Notes: a model not told the origin generated them from the sequence alone. A DNA stretch of 64,000 nucleotides from Acanthosepion lycidas (GCA_963932145.1 OZ010590.1:51981098-52045097); one strand, 5' to 3'; shown: positions 43,700 to 55,975, counted from the stretch's first letter. Numbers and translations are program-made.

Positions 43700-43920
43700 A
43701 AAAAAAATTAAATTTAAGTTTTTATTTAACTTTTATAAGCTTTATAAAAAAAGCAATCCAAAAGAAAGTTTCACAACCAAGAAGTACAAAAAAAGAAACT
43801 GTTAGCATAGAACTTAGATTACATCTAGCCATTTCAACTTTAAAATGATGAGCCACTGCCACCAATCTTTACTGCGTTTAAATTTTTTAAGTCGAGATAC
43901 CAACGAGATACTTAAATATA
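43700..43920 (-). mobile_element. LINE-A fragment, right copy of a direct repeat
   Basis: Same sequence as 42540-42755 with a modest number of changes, including the shared sequence just outside the LINE. Confidence 0.7.
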
Positions 43921-44446
43921 AATCTATTAGATCTTTAGATAATCAATATATGATTTATTAAATATATACTTTAAAAATGTTATTCACTATAATGATATAC
44001 AAGGCAGTGCTGAAATTTATCAGTCCAATCAAGAAGGGATTCAAAAAAATCTCATGTTTGATCATTTGGTCAGATTTTAGGAAGTGAATTTGACCAAGAA
44101 TTTTCAGCACCCCCTCATAAATAATTATATAGCAAATACTAAAAGTATATATAGGAAGTAGATAGATTCATAGTACATCAGATGTGTAAGCAAATGTAGC
44201 AAATATAATGTTAATAATTTTTAAAAGTTGATTAATATTTATCAATGTTTTAGGCATGCCTTAAGGATAGGAAAAATATATTTTGGTCTCCCTCACAGAA
44301 GAATTTGTAATAGCCCACTCTTAATGAGTGATGATTTGGGTTCAAAAAAGTGAATATTGTTCACAAAGATTTGACTAAATAAAATCATCATAATAACATT
44401 AACATTTAAAACTGGGATTTGATGATTGAATAACTGAATTTCGCCA

Positions 44447-44477
<31 letters not shown>

Positions 44478-44660
44478 TTGTAAAATTTGTTTACCCATGT
44501 TCCAGCACTCATTCTATAAATTATGCATTAAAAGTTAGGATGAAGGGGATTATCAGTAGCCAAGATTTAATCCTCATGTTACGAAAAAAAAACTATTGAT
44601 ATTCATAATCGGCTTTATCTCATATCCAAGAATGTAATTTCTTCTTTGCTTATCACTTAC

Positions 44661-44750
44661 TTTATGATGATGACGTTGATAACTAAATTCCCAGCAGCCA
44701 ATCAGCAGGTTCAAAAGAAGAATGTACCAAACCCTGCTCCCATCATCCAT
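44661..44750 (-). CDS. Candidate first coding exon with signal peptide
   Basis: On the minus strand an ATG at 44750 has G at -3 and G at +4. It opens 30 codons: MDDGSRVWYILLLNLLIGCW then EFSYQRHHHK, ending AAA before GTAAGT, a consensus donor. Residues 7-20 form a hydrophobic core as in signal peptides. An in-frame TGA lies 17 codons upstream. No following exon was identified. It may start a separate minus-strand gene, or be a chance match. Confidence 0.35.
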
Positions 44751-44989
44751 TCCCTTTCTCTGTTTGGCTTTGCAGAGTTGATTGTAGATGAAAGAAAATC
44801 AGAATAGAAGAAAGTACTGACATGAACTTCTTTAAGGTGGACCTCTAATTGCCGGGAAATGATCCACACACTAGATTTCATGATCTTCCTCTGTGGCAGA
44901 TATGGAATGAGACATGCGTAATCTAGATATGAAACTGCAACAGTCTTTGGGGGTTGGTCACATTTAGTCTGTGTCCTCATCTTCGGTTT

Positions 44990-46590
44990 ATTTTTTTTTA
45001 ATTAGGTGTGTTTATATAGGTGTGCTTATGCATGTATGTTTCTATGTTCATACCTCTGATGTTCATTCCTTGTCATATTGGATAGGCTTGGGCAGTCCAA
45101 TGACTCTGAGAGCAATGCCATCAAGAGTTCTAAACTCCTTGTAAGGCCACCCTTGGTGGTAAGAGTGATTATATGTATAATATAATTGCATTGTTAATGA
45201 TTTTACTATAAAACTGCATTGAAAATCAAGAGATGGTTAGTTGTCAAGAATCAATGCACATTTTACTAGGAGAATTTTGTTATATTGCGTGTAATATAAG
45301 GAGAAATGCATTCAATACTTGATCTCAGAAAATAAGCAACAAATACTCCACCGTACTATAATTTGATTTTGTCTACTACTTTGTTCGTTTATATAAAGAT
45401 AAATACTCTGAACGATCAAGGATTTGCATTGTATATAAAGAAAATATGGAAAGAAATTATAATTTAACACTGTAGCTGGATTTCATTCAAAAAATACAGA
45501 AGAAAGGAAGGAAAGAAAACGACGAAACAAAGAGAGAAAGAAAGTGTATACCTCTATTACAGACTAGCAGTGTGTGAAATTGTGTTTGTGCCGAGAAAAG
45601 GAAAGAAAGGACATTGATATAAAAAAAAAAAAGAGAGAACTGAATACAAAAGATAAGTAATCACATTTTTGATCCGTAGTAGAAAATATATACACACACA
45701 CATGAATATTATGTTTTTTTTTCGCAAACACCTTTCCACATGTAAAACAATAATTGTAACTCCTCTCCCATCTCTTTTGTATTTGTGTGTTGGCTTCTGC
45801 ATTCAATTCATAGTAATTCATACTTGTATTTTGTATGTTCGGGTTCAGTTGAATCCATTTGGTGTTCGGCGAATTTGATATCCCAAAATAAGTTCGAGAT
45901 CCGATAGTCGGATGTTTTAACTCATACTTATCTGTTCGTTTATTTTTGATATATGTATATTTGTATATATTAAAATTATCAAAAATCGCTAAGCCTTATA
46001 GTTCATCCTTGTATTGTGGATCAGTACTCGTGTTGAAAACGAAGGGGACCTGGGAAAGATTACTATTCGATTATCCCAATCGAACAGTGGTCTTAAAAAT
46101 ATTTTGTTTACCAATTGTCCACTCTCACGATCTGAGAGAGATAGCTTGTATCTCTCCACAGGTGTGAGAGTATATATATCTCCTAGTCGGCGTATGATCG
46201 CCCTATAACCCATTCGTCGACTGGGGCATATGACAATGCAAGACAATTTTTGTTTCTCCTTACACTTTGCTTTGCTATGTAGATATATATGATATATTTT
46301 TCATTGCATGGGACATGTGTATATATGTGTATATAGTTTTGTGTATGTCTAAGTAATATAAAAGTCTCTCTGAGAACCAAGCATGTTTGCCATTCCTTTT
46401 CCTTTCAGCAATTACATGAAGTACAGTGCTATTTTATCACAAATATGATAATGCTCATAATAGGGGAAATATAAATGGGAGAATAAATCTTTCTACCATG
46501 GCTCTCCCCCATTATAAAATAATACAATCCGTAGACATTTTAAAAAGAACTATGTGCAGAAAAGAAATAAAAGTAATTGACGAACAAACA
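44990..46590. other. No gene recognised
   Basis: AT-rich with purine-rich runs near 45490-45545. The segment 45840-46250 is less AT-rich, with GTTCGGGTTCAGTTG and TAGTCGGCGTATGATCG, and a TATAAAAG at about 46360; it could be an LTR remnant but has no partner. Open frames of 60-85 codons here lack any recognised motif. Confidence 0.35.
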
Positions 46591-46596
46591 TTATTA

Positions 46597-46672
46597 TTAG
46601 GTGCAAAAATAATGTCGTTTTCTCACATATTAACATATGTGAGAAAACGACATTATTTTTGCACCAACCTAA
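46597..46672. mobile_element. MADE1-like mariner MITE, copy 3 (variant centre)
   Basis: The right end is ACGACATTATTTTTGCACCA followed by ACCTAA; the left end lacks TTGG of the TTAGGTTGG terminus. TA flanks both sides. The centre, TCTCACATATTAACATATGTG, differs from copies 1 and 2 yet is itself palindromic. Confidence 0.88.
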
Positions 46673-46679
46673 TATTTAA

Positions 46680-47820
46680 TCTTATAATCTTACAGAACAA
46701 TAACTAATGCAACTAATCCTATTATTAAATCATTGGTAGATGTAATGTATAGTAGGCCAATTCCAATAACTTGTTTAAACTGTGTATACAACACCCCCTC
46801 TAGAGAAACAAATAAAAGTTACCTCTTCAGAATTTCAAATGATACAAAGTAAAAAAAATCAACCAGTTTTGTTAGAATTAGTCATTATCGGCTTTTTATT
46901 ATCGTGTTAGTTTCAACAAAAAGTAAATTGTCACCAAGTACAATCACATCTAAAGACATTATTCATGCAATCATAATTTCTTTAAAAAAAAAACTATTTT
47001 TAAACTAATACATTGCCATAAAACTGAAATAAAAATTCATACACTGATGAACCATTTCATGTTTCAGTGAATTTTTAAAAATTAAGCACATTAACAGCAA
47101 ATGGCAGTCATCCACAAAAGTCATGCACTTAATAGAAAATACTCAACAAGAATTTTCACCTGTTCTCAGGACATTAATATTTCAATTTAGAACTTCACAG
47201 CTTTCTCTCTCTCTATTTTCAAAAATTTATCTTCAACTTTTTGCCAACAATCAGTGCCACTCAAATTTCAAGCAAGAAATTTTATATTAACATTTTCGCA
47301 CAACTAAAAACTTCTGTATAATTTCTTCCAAAAAAGATTTTTCTGCAATTTTCTTGTCAGATAGTTTGCATATTACCCCACATGGAATGAAGTAAAAATA
47401 CTAAACAATAAAGAACACTGAAGAATCAGAAAGAATCATCACATATGATAGGCTATGACAGATTGTTCAGTAGACCTAGCATAGATATAAATACCATATG
47501 ATAGCCATTAAGAAAGAAAGAAACATTGCAGATTCTTCTTTGGATTTCATCAAGAATCTCTGAATACATTGCATAAACACCAGATCAGATACAATATACA
47601 TCAATATACATCAAGAGAAGTGATGGTCTATATCAGAGATTACACATTTATATATAGGTCTATATATACCTATGGGTCTATATCAGAGACTATATCAAAG
47701 AATATATTGAACAAAGAAAAATTATTAGTAAGCAACATAGAAAATCAACTTAAAAATATGACAAAATCATATCTTTATAAAAAGCATATAAATCAAATAT
47801 GCTCCATAGGGGCAAACCCA
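46680..47820. other. No gene; short LINE-A scrap
   Basis: AT-rich. TTCTTTGGATTTCATCAAGA at about 47533 matches a family A LINE block on the minus strand. Otherwise nothing recognised. Confidence 0.4.
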
Positions 47821-47829
47821 GAAAGAATT

Positions 47830-48560
47830 CCAAGAACCAACATAACTACTCTTCTTCTTCATGGCAAATCACGGTTCTCCACAGTTTCCTTTGTAGCTCT
47901 TAGTAAATTTTGTCATTTCACTATCTCTCCTAATACTTGTTCTGCCAACTATTTACACAAGCTCATTAGATAGGTTAATCACTGCTTTCATCTGTCTTTC
48001 TTGTTTTCAATATGCCCTGTGAATGTCAAATTCTCCAAGCTGTCACTGTGTCATTTCTGATTCTAAGTGTCTTTTTTGGTTCCATTTTCCTTAAAATTTT
48101 GTCACTGTTCACATGGTTCAGTCCATGAGTTTCTCAGCATCCTTCTGTAGAATCACATTTCTGTTGCCTCAAGTCTCTTCTTAATTTGTGAGGATATTGT
48201 CCAGCATTCAATGCTATATAGGAGGGCCAATATTACTGATAATGGTTCATCACATTTTACTTTGTTTCCAATGAAATCTTTCTGTTTCTTAATGCTTTGG
48301 TTAGCTTTTGAGAGGCATCTTTTGCTATTCCAATGCACCTTTGGATTTCAGCTTTTCACATTTTCCATCCTTTGTTAAAAACTTCCTAGGTGTTTAAATG
48401 TTTGTACTTGCTAGATTTTGGTATCTCCGATTTGTAGTTAACGTCTTGAGCTGTTCTTTTTGCTGATCACACATTGTCTTCTTACAATTGATGTTTAGTC
48501 CTTTCTTCTTGCTTTCCTTTACTACCTGTAGTTTCCTTTCTCTACCTACTATCAACACTG
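47830..48560 (-). pseudogene. LINE (family B) RT thumb and C-terminus
   Basis: The minus strand gives ESKKKGLNINCKKT, then LYSIECWTISSQIKKRLEAT, then EM and KSYKGNCGEP at the end. LYxxExWTISSQxxKRLEAxEMW is the signature of a widespread animal endonuclease-RT LINE after the palm. It is frameshifted in several places and its 3' end matches the 33485 tandem unit. Confidence 0.85.
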
Positions 48561-49017
48561 TTTAGATTTTCTAAATCAACATTTTTCAAACCTTCTTTTT
48601 CCGGTAACACACAGCAAGAACCACATTTTGCATTGTGACTCATTATATGTACATGCAATGAATTAAAGACAAACTCTTTTCACTAGGTTCATTTATTTAG
48701 CATCAACATTTTATATGTATATTTCTTATGATCTGCACATATTGGAATTGCATATATTTATTTGTATAAATATAAAATTATTACTTTTAGAAAAATAAAT
48801 TTAAACGAAATTCCAATTGGGAACACAGAAAGACAAAGCTACATGCATATCAGGTGTAGTGTTAAGACTGTTTCTGTCTCTTTGTCTTAAATTAATTTAA
48901 TGTGGAAAATCTCAGTTCACTTAAAACAAGGCAATAGTAATAAGATAGCCTTTTTACTCAGCAGTGGAAATTCCCCTTTGTTCTTAACCCAAAACAATAA
49001 ATAAACTCAATGAGAAC

Positions 49018-49020
<3 letters not shown>

Positions 49021-49053
<33 letters not shown>

Positions 49054-49265
49054 GCGTATTTAGGCAGCATCTTTTCATTCATACACGTTTCATTAAATAA
49101 TATAGACAAGTGTTGTCTATTTATTTTATGTAAATTTTTTTTGTAACGTCTGATAAGTTTAATAACATTATCGTTGAACGAAGAAAGAAATTCACAATAT
49201 TGATCCAAATTTTGTTTATACAATCTAAGCTTTCGGCTTACATAAGCCATTATCAAAGATGTCAA
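49021..49265 (-). pseudogene. PLE-B N-terminal fragment with upstream hammerhead-like motif
   Basis: The minus strand reads VIKLIRRYKKNLHKINRQHL and LFNETCMNEKMLPKYA, then merges into (TA)n. It parallels IFNEMCLKEGLLPKY at 57060-57180. About 50 bp upstream, TTGATAA, TGGCTTATGTAAGCC and GAAAGC form a hammerhead-like order with a 6-bp stem II. The core differs from CUGANGA in two places. Confidence 0.65.
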
Positions 49266-49444
49266 TTACAACATATTAAGCAATATACGGACAAGACAGT
49301 GATGATAGTCTGTTCACTCTCGTGTGGTCATGCGTGACGTCATGAGATGCGGTGCGATTTTCGCTTCTAGCATCTTATATGCACGTGCTTATCGTTGCTT
49401 AGAAATCATCTATGACAGACTATATATCAATGACAGACTATATA

Positions 49445-49564
<120 letters not shown>

Positions 49565-49749
49565 ATATGAGTTTACCTCAGGGAAAAACTAGCAATGATT
49601 TATGAGTGCCATGCGATATTTGAAGTTGTTTATATTCTGCGCTTTCTTCTCACTTACATGATTTTTCTTTCTTTTTTGTCGCAACCCATGTTATTTATTT
49701 TGTAATCCACTAAAGGGTTTGTACCCACAGTTTGAAAAACCCTGTTCTT

Positions 49750-51180
49750 TGAAATGATAGCTGTTCAGTTACTATATTTTGGGTAAATCTTGCTATTGAA
49801 GACCATTTTCTAGTTTGCCCTAACACACACACACACAAAAAGTGCGCCCTCTTTCTATCCAGAATATATATATAACGAAGGCCACAGAATTTATCAATTT
49901 TTTAATTTGTTAATAAAATAAAGAAGAAAAGACATGAATAAGTAATTCTAACAATTAACAAAAAAATGATAACGATTCATTTTAAAATTACAGAAAACAT
50001 CATAAACAAAATGAGATCAATAGTCCAAACAACTATTGGAATGCTAAAGTCTTGTTTTAAAATTCCAAAAGCTGTCTTAAACAAAATATAGGAGACGATA
50101 ATCTGAACAACTTCTGAAACGATCACAGTTCATTTCAAAATTAAAGAATATATATCATCACAGAATTAATTAATCTGTGGATATAATGTTGGTAGGATTT
50201 TCTTTACTGAAGACTATGGAATAAAATGAACTAACTCAAGGGTTTAAAGTAAATAATATATTTTTATTTATTTTCTTTAGAGTGATGAGTGAGTCCTTTC
50301 GTATTATTCAGTGTAGCAAAAAATTTGTTTATGGCCGTAACTTGGACAAATGTCTGTTTCAGCTTGGTAGTTATAGTTTTAGAAGTCAGACCATGATAGA
50401 TAGAAATAGTAGTAATATTAGAAATAGGTCAGTGTTTTTCTCAGCCCTAAGCAGAGCAGAAATATCATTAGCAGATGATCTCTTAACTACTTCTTTACGT
50501 GGCTGGTTTCTCTGGGGTAGCATCTCTGTTTGTCACTTTTGCCGTCTACTTTTCTTCTAGCACAGAGGTGTCAGCTTATTTTGACCAGGCTCTGATACTC
50601 TTCGTGTCAATTTTTTGGATTGGCCAAAATTATTTTATCTTCAGGAATTCCTTTCTTTTTCATATTTTTATAACCGAAGTTATACATGGAGACTCCCTGA
50701 TTTTTGGTATTTTTCAATCACAATAAGTCAGCTCTGAATCCAAACAAAAAGCACCCAAAGTTTGCAGGATCAGTCTTTTCTTCTTCTTCTTCCTCTTTTT
50801 ATTTGAGGGTTGTTTTCTTGTTAGTTGAGAGAATTAAAGAAAGAAGTTTAGAGAGAAAAAAAGAGATAAGGATTTTAAAAGAAAGCTGTTATGGTGAAAC
50901 ACACCTATTCTATAGTTAATAGACTCCCCCCACCTAATATAAGTAGGAGTAGTAAGAGAAACAAGGGGCAGTCAATGACGGACGACAGTAGTTGACAGTC
51001 GAATACGAAAGTAGTCAGCGACCACAAGATTACTCTGCGTAATACCTATTATATCAAGTTCCTAACGTTTTGTACGTCGAACTATTTAGGACCGATTTAG
51101 TACAAATACAAGCCTCCACTGCGAAATAACTCCACAACAAAAGCACAAATGCCCTATTTTAATTTTTATTTTTTTATATA
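49750..51180. other. No gene recognised
   Basis: AT-rich to 50280. A less AT-rich part at 50930-51130 (TAGGAGTAGTAAGAGAAACA, GACGGACGACAGTAGTTGAC) could be an LTR or promoter fragment. The open frame 50282-50560 has no recognisable motif. Confidence 0.35.
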
Positions 51181-51189
51181 TTTTATTTT

Positions 51190-51750
51190 TATTGAGACTC
51201 ATTACAAATTATAAAGCAAAATTATTTTCAAGTAATAATCTAAGAAATAAAATAACCTATCCACATTGCTGGTGCAACAAACATCAGGCAATCCTTTTTG
51301 ATGTCTTCCTCACCCTGGGTACTTCAGATCATTCATCAAAGGCATGCCCAGATGTGTTTGTCTGTAGAACGATTTTTCAGTAGACAAAAGCCATTTGGGA
51401 CAGATTTAGATGTTACATGTCCAAAGCTCCTCTCTCAACCTTCTTCAAACATACTGCCTCCAAAAATGCTGCCCTCATCTCAAAATGAATGCTTTCTGAA
51501 ATGGAGAGTTGTATACCCCATAAAAAATTCTAACAAAAAACAAACAGCTAGCCCTTGTTCACTTATAAAACAACCATCCATTCTGGTTTTCAGGTATACA
51601 GGATTTTGATCTTTCGAAATAATGATTTTGAAGATTTCATTTCTTTGGGATTCTGGCCTTTTTAGATTTCAGCATTTAGCATTGGGCAATCTTGGACCTT
51701 CTGCAAAAATTAGAGTGTCAAAAGGAAAAGTTTTTCTCTTGAGACCATTA
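51190..51750. other. No gene recognised; one 103-codon frame of unknown nature
   Basis: A plus-strand frame at 51298-51609 has no recognised domain, and overlapping frames are also open. I do not call it a gene. Confidence 0.3.
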
Positions 51751-51754
51751 TTAT

Positions 51755-52350
51755 TTTAACTACCTTCACTCTTCAGCAATGCTTAGTTTTAAAAAGTGAT
51801 GATTACAATTGTAATAAAGCTTAAAGTTATGATGAAAGTGAATTTATACATTTTTTTTGTTCTTGAGAATATACAGCAAAAGTATTAAACACTATTTATT
51901 AGTTTTTTTATTTACAAGAATAATTTTATATTTACAACATTCTAAAAACTAATACAATTGTATAAAAACTAATGCAATGCAATATTTATCATTTCTCAAT
52001 TTATAAAGAAATAAATATGTAAACATTTTTTTGTCATCAATTTATAAGCATTTACTATATTATTAAAATATGTGAACCAATTATAAGGAAATCCTTATTA
52101 TTTTCCATTTTATAAAGCTCGAATCAGTTGGCAATTAGCCAATTTTCAATAAATAATATAAGAAATACATAGTATCAATAAACAATCAAATAAATAAATA
52201 ATGTTTATTATTTTTCTTGCCAGTTCTCAAAATCAAAGACAATGTTTAAATTCACTTTCATCATATGTTTAGGAGGTTTTATTAAAATTTTCATCACTGC
52301 TTTTTAAAATACTAAACATTGCTGAGAAGTAAAGGTAGTTAAAATAATAG
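51755..52350. repeat. Inverted repeat, arms about 100 bp
   Basis: The left arm (ATTATTATTTTAACTACCTT, CAGCAATGCTTAGTTTTAAA, TGATGAAAGTGAATTTATAC) is matched in reverse at 52240-52345. The spacer is about 380 bp and very AT-rich. It could be one foldback element or two inverted copies of a repeat. Confidence 0.7.
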
Positions 52351-52499
52351 TAGTCCATAGTGGCATATTTTGTATTGGTGCCAGTGGTTAGTGTTCAAGC
52401 CTAACCAGGATGTCAAAAGTTGATTTTCAAGACAAGTAGTTTGCCATGTGTGTCTGTTTCTGCTTTAATATTTCACTAACTTAACTACAAATTTTATTA

Positions 52500-52590
52500 T
52501 TTACATTCAAGGTATTGTTCTCATCTTTGTTGCAGCACTAATCATATGAACTTTGCAATATGGCCTATATTGGAGAACAACGTTTCAAGT
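52500..52590 (-). mobile_element. Decayed tail of hammerhead-bearing SINE family 3
   Basis: ATTGTTCTCATCTTTGTTGC and AACAACGTTTC match the reverse of the family 3 tail and GAAACGTTGT box, with the middle diverged. Confidence 0.5.
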
Positions 52591-52650
52591 ATGACATAAG
52601 AGTTTGAAACACTTGAGTATGAACTCAAGTGTTTCAAACTCTTATGTCAT
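52591..52650. repeat. Perfect 28-bp hairpin
   Basis: ATGACATAAGAGTTTGAAAC plus ACTTGAGT, loop ATGA, then the exact reverse complement. It abuts the SINE family 3 fragment. Confidence 0.92.
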
Positions 52651-52699
52651 TGTGGTATAATTTGAAAAAACATGTGGTGAAGAAGTCATTCCCTTCAAT

Positions 52700-53960
52700 T
52701 GAGAAGAGATTAAGAGCTATAGTAATGGTAATGCTAATATTAGCCGTTTCCTTATAAGGAAACATTCAGCATTCATTGACCAAGTAACTAGCATTACTTT
52801 CGGTTGAAATTTATAAAATCTTTCCTTAAAACAATTTTTCAGGAAAATAGGTTTCTCAAGACCAGTAACTGTTGCCACTTTTTCCAGTATTGATGGGGAT
52901 TTCCTTCCTAACCTTTTATTTGAAGTAGTTTCAAAGGTCAACATTTTGATTATGGCATTCTTTGAGTTACCTGTGATATCCATTTTAGTTGTTGTTGCTG
53001 TTGATAGTCCTCAACTAGTGTGGTTTCTGCTATTTGGTACAATTCTTTCTTTATGATTATGTAGCACCAGTCCACAATGTTCAAAGACAGATGGTCTTCT
53101 CCAAAGACCAGCAGGTTTCACTGGCTCAAAGCCATTTTTAACTGTTGATCTTAGACAGCAAACAATTTAAATATTTCTGAATGGCCTTGATCAAGAGAAG
53201 ATTTATTCCTGCTGTAGATCTTATAAGAACCAATTAGAAATTAACAAAGTTAATGGTAATATTAGTCATTTCTTTATAAGGAAACATTTGGCATTCATTG
53301 ACTGATCAGATGGTATTAATTTCAGTTTAAGTTTATAAAATCATTCTCTTAAAACAATTATCACTCTTTCCAGTATTAATAGGAGTTTAATTCCTAATTT
53401 TTTATCTGAAGTAGTTTGGAACGTCAACATCCTGATTATGTGATTATTTTCTCTTCAAGTTACATTTTTTCTTAAGGTTATATTTTAGTTGTTACTGCTG
53501 TTGAAAGTCCTCAACTTATATGGTTTCTGTCATCTGGTACAGTTTTTTCTTTATGATTCTATAGCACCAGTTTGAAAACAGATGAACTTCTCCAAAGACC
53601 TGCAGACTAAAACAGGTTTCTCATGTCCAGTAACTTTTATTGCTCTTTCCAGTATTGCTGGAGGTTTCCTTCCTAACCTTTTATTTGAAGTAGTTTCAAA
53701 GGTCAACATTTTGATTATGGCATTATTTTCTCTTTGAGTTATATGTGATATCCATTTTAGCTGTTGCTGCTGTTGATAGTCTTCTGCTGATGTGGTTTCT
53801 GCCACCTGGTACAGTTCTTTCATTGTGATTCTGTAGCACCAGTACACATTGTTTGGAGAAGGATGGTATTCTTCAATACCCACAAGGTTCACACACTCAA
53901 AATCATTTTTAACCACTAATCTTAGAAAACCATTGTATACAGTTGACATTTTAGATATTT
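52700..53960 (-). pseudogene. Three direct copies of a LINE RT C-terminal fragment
   Basis: The best copy (53949-53551) reads VYWCYRITMKELYQVAETTS, QQQLKWISHITQRENNAIIK and MLTFETTSNKRLGRKPPAIL. Two further copies in the same orientation cover 52700-53170 (NAIIKMLTFETTSNKRLGRK) and 53250-53600. This is the region after the RT palm of a non-LTR element (QLKWIxHIxRRxNN). Shared boundaries suggest tandem duplication rather than three insertions. Confidence 0.8.
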
Positions 53961-53999
53961 CTGAATGGGTTTGGCATTATACATGACATCTATATGAAA

Positions 54000-55205
54000 G
54001 TCTTGACTTGACAAAGTTATTTAAGTACATGGCTCAAGTTTTTAGGTTATTGTTTTCAGGTTAATGACTCATAACAAGAACACTGCTCTCCAAAGTCTGG
54101 TTGTTGAAAATATACAGTCATAATAGCAGCAACAACCAATTGATACCTATATAAATTCATGCAGTCAAAGAAAGTCTCTCTTTCTTTTCTTTTGAATAGA
54201 ACACTCCTGAAAAATGGCAATGTAAGAAATATTTCTTTTGTTTTAAAATGTGGACACACTGGCTCTCTGATCAATGAGAAAGACATACATTTCCGCAATC
54301 AAACTTTATTTCATTTCTAGGAAAAAATGGACCAATATATGCCTATAAATGCAGGTAGAGTGAAGGAGAGTAATAAAGACAGAGAGTGAAGGAGAGAGAG
54401 AGTTTCACTTTGCATTGAAAAACTCGCCCCAAACTTAAATTAAAATTTACTTAATGAAAAATATTTTCTTTTTAATAAACATGAATATTATAATGAATGC
54501 TTGTAAAACTTGGACAAATCCTAAATTTTAAACCATTTAAATATAATAAATCACAAAAGCAAAAATCATTTACTAAAAATATATAGAAAACTGAATTATA
54601 TATTAATAAGAATGATGCCTTTTAATACTAAATTTTATATATGCTTTGTGGATCTCCTACATACAATTTTTTGTAGTTGTTAAATAAGAGGTCTCTTTAA
54701 GAAACTAATAAATAATTCAAATTATAATAAAATAGAATTATTCAGTAAATTAAAATGCAACCATTAAATAAAAATCATCCATATAAGATGTTAACAATAC
54801 CAACCAATCAATGTAAGATGTCAAAAATACAAACTAACCACCAGTACATCCATATAAGATGTTAATAGTACTAAGAGGAAATTAATACAAAACTATATTA
54901 AATGCAAATAAATAGAAAAATAAGCCATATATGGTGCAACACAGTTCAACTAAAATATAAGAAAAACCATCATCAAATTCCAAAGTTTAACCAAACTGTA
55001 AGGTAAAAAGTAGACTATGTCTACAATTTACCATTAATTCACTCCTTATATTTCTTGTTATAAAATCTGATAATTCCCAATTTTTCATATAAACACAGAA
55101 AATATGGTTCATATAAAGATATACATATTCTTGCCATTTTTAAAATTTTCCATTTCACCTTAGAAGTTTTATTATCATCTTTTAAACTCCAAAAATATTT
55201 AGAAA
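54000..55205. other. No gene recognised; short AT repeats
   Basis: AT-rich. ATCCATATAAGATGTTAA-type blocks occur three times at 54778-54870. A purine-rich run lies at 54355-54405. Confidence 0.4.
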
Positions 55206-55206
55206 A

Positions 55207-55210
<4 letters not shown>

Positions 55211-55248
<38 letters not shown>
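55211..55248. repeat. (TA)n microsatellite at a PLE junction
   Basis: Alternating TA begins exactly where the PLE-B GIY-YIG frame at 55250-55660 stops. Confidence 0.95.
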
Positions 55249-55249
55249 T

Positions 55250-55660
55250 ATGAGTGAAGTACAAGATATGCTGATACCACCTAGTCTTAAAAGAATTCTT
55301 AGTACTACCAATATAGAATTTTCAACCATCAGATTTTCTATTGTAGAGATAGTACTTAGATAAACAAAAGATTTAGTTAAACATTTGTTTAGCAATGGGC
55401 ATTGATTAAAATTCCTACAGTTACATTGGCTAGTATCATTATAATATTTATCTTGGAGCCTGCATTATGATCCAGGTTATTAAATTGGTTTAACATTTTA
55501 TTATTGCGTAGCTTTCTAATCTTCTCAAGATTATTGGTGCAGCTATAAATTAGTTTTAATGGGTGTCTGTTAAATATTTTACTAAGAGGGTTACTTTTAG
55601 GGAAATGTTTATCAATTAAATGAAGAAACTTCTGACCTAACTTAGTACTGACCAATTGAA
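55250..55660 (-). pseudogene. PLE-B RT end and GIY-YIG domain
   Basis: The minus strand reads STKLGQKFLHLIDKHFPKSN, PLSKIFNRHPLKLIYSCTNN, and after frame changes KFYIGSTKNSFKTRWYQH. The first parts are the PLE region between RT and nuclease; the last is the YIG half of the GIY-YIG nuclease, with YIG and the following Arg kept. It is cut off by (TA)n. Confidence 0.85.
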
Positions 55661-55802
55661 TTTAATTTTTTACTCCAACATATTTTATTACTTTAAACTT
55701 TAATTTTTAGCTGATACCCATATTTGAGTAGACACTCCATATTTTCAAAAAAATTTTAAAAATATGTTTATGTCTACCAGCCTGTGCACTCAATAAAACT
55801 AT

Positions 55803-55975
55803 TTTTTTCTTTAAATCGAATTCACCCCAAGCAAGTCAGAAAAGCTACTAACACACAAGGGGTTACTGAGTGTGGAAGAACTAGAAAACAGAAACATTAG
55901 TAAGTGGCAAGAACAATAGATGGGTAACCCGGAAGAAAGTAGATAACAATTAACATTGCATACTAGTGGATACTA
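55803..55975 (-). mobile_element. CR1/L2-like LINE (family A) 3' end
   Basis: A T-rich start, then TCACCCCAAGCAAGTCAGAA and ACACACAAGGGGTTACTGAG, the shared family A terminus. It is only about 170 bp long. Confidence 0.8.

Noticed and set aside
44711-44980. An 89-codon minus frame overlapping the candidate signal-peptide exon.
   Set aside because: No recognisable domain; the shorter frame with strong start context and donor explains the region better, though weakly.
51298-51609. A 103-codon plus-strand frame.
   Set aside because: Overlapping frames are open too, there is no known motif, and no splice or promoter context supports it.
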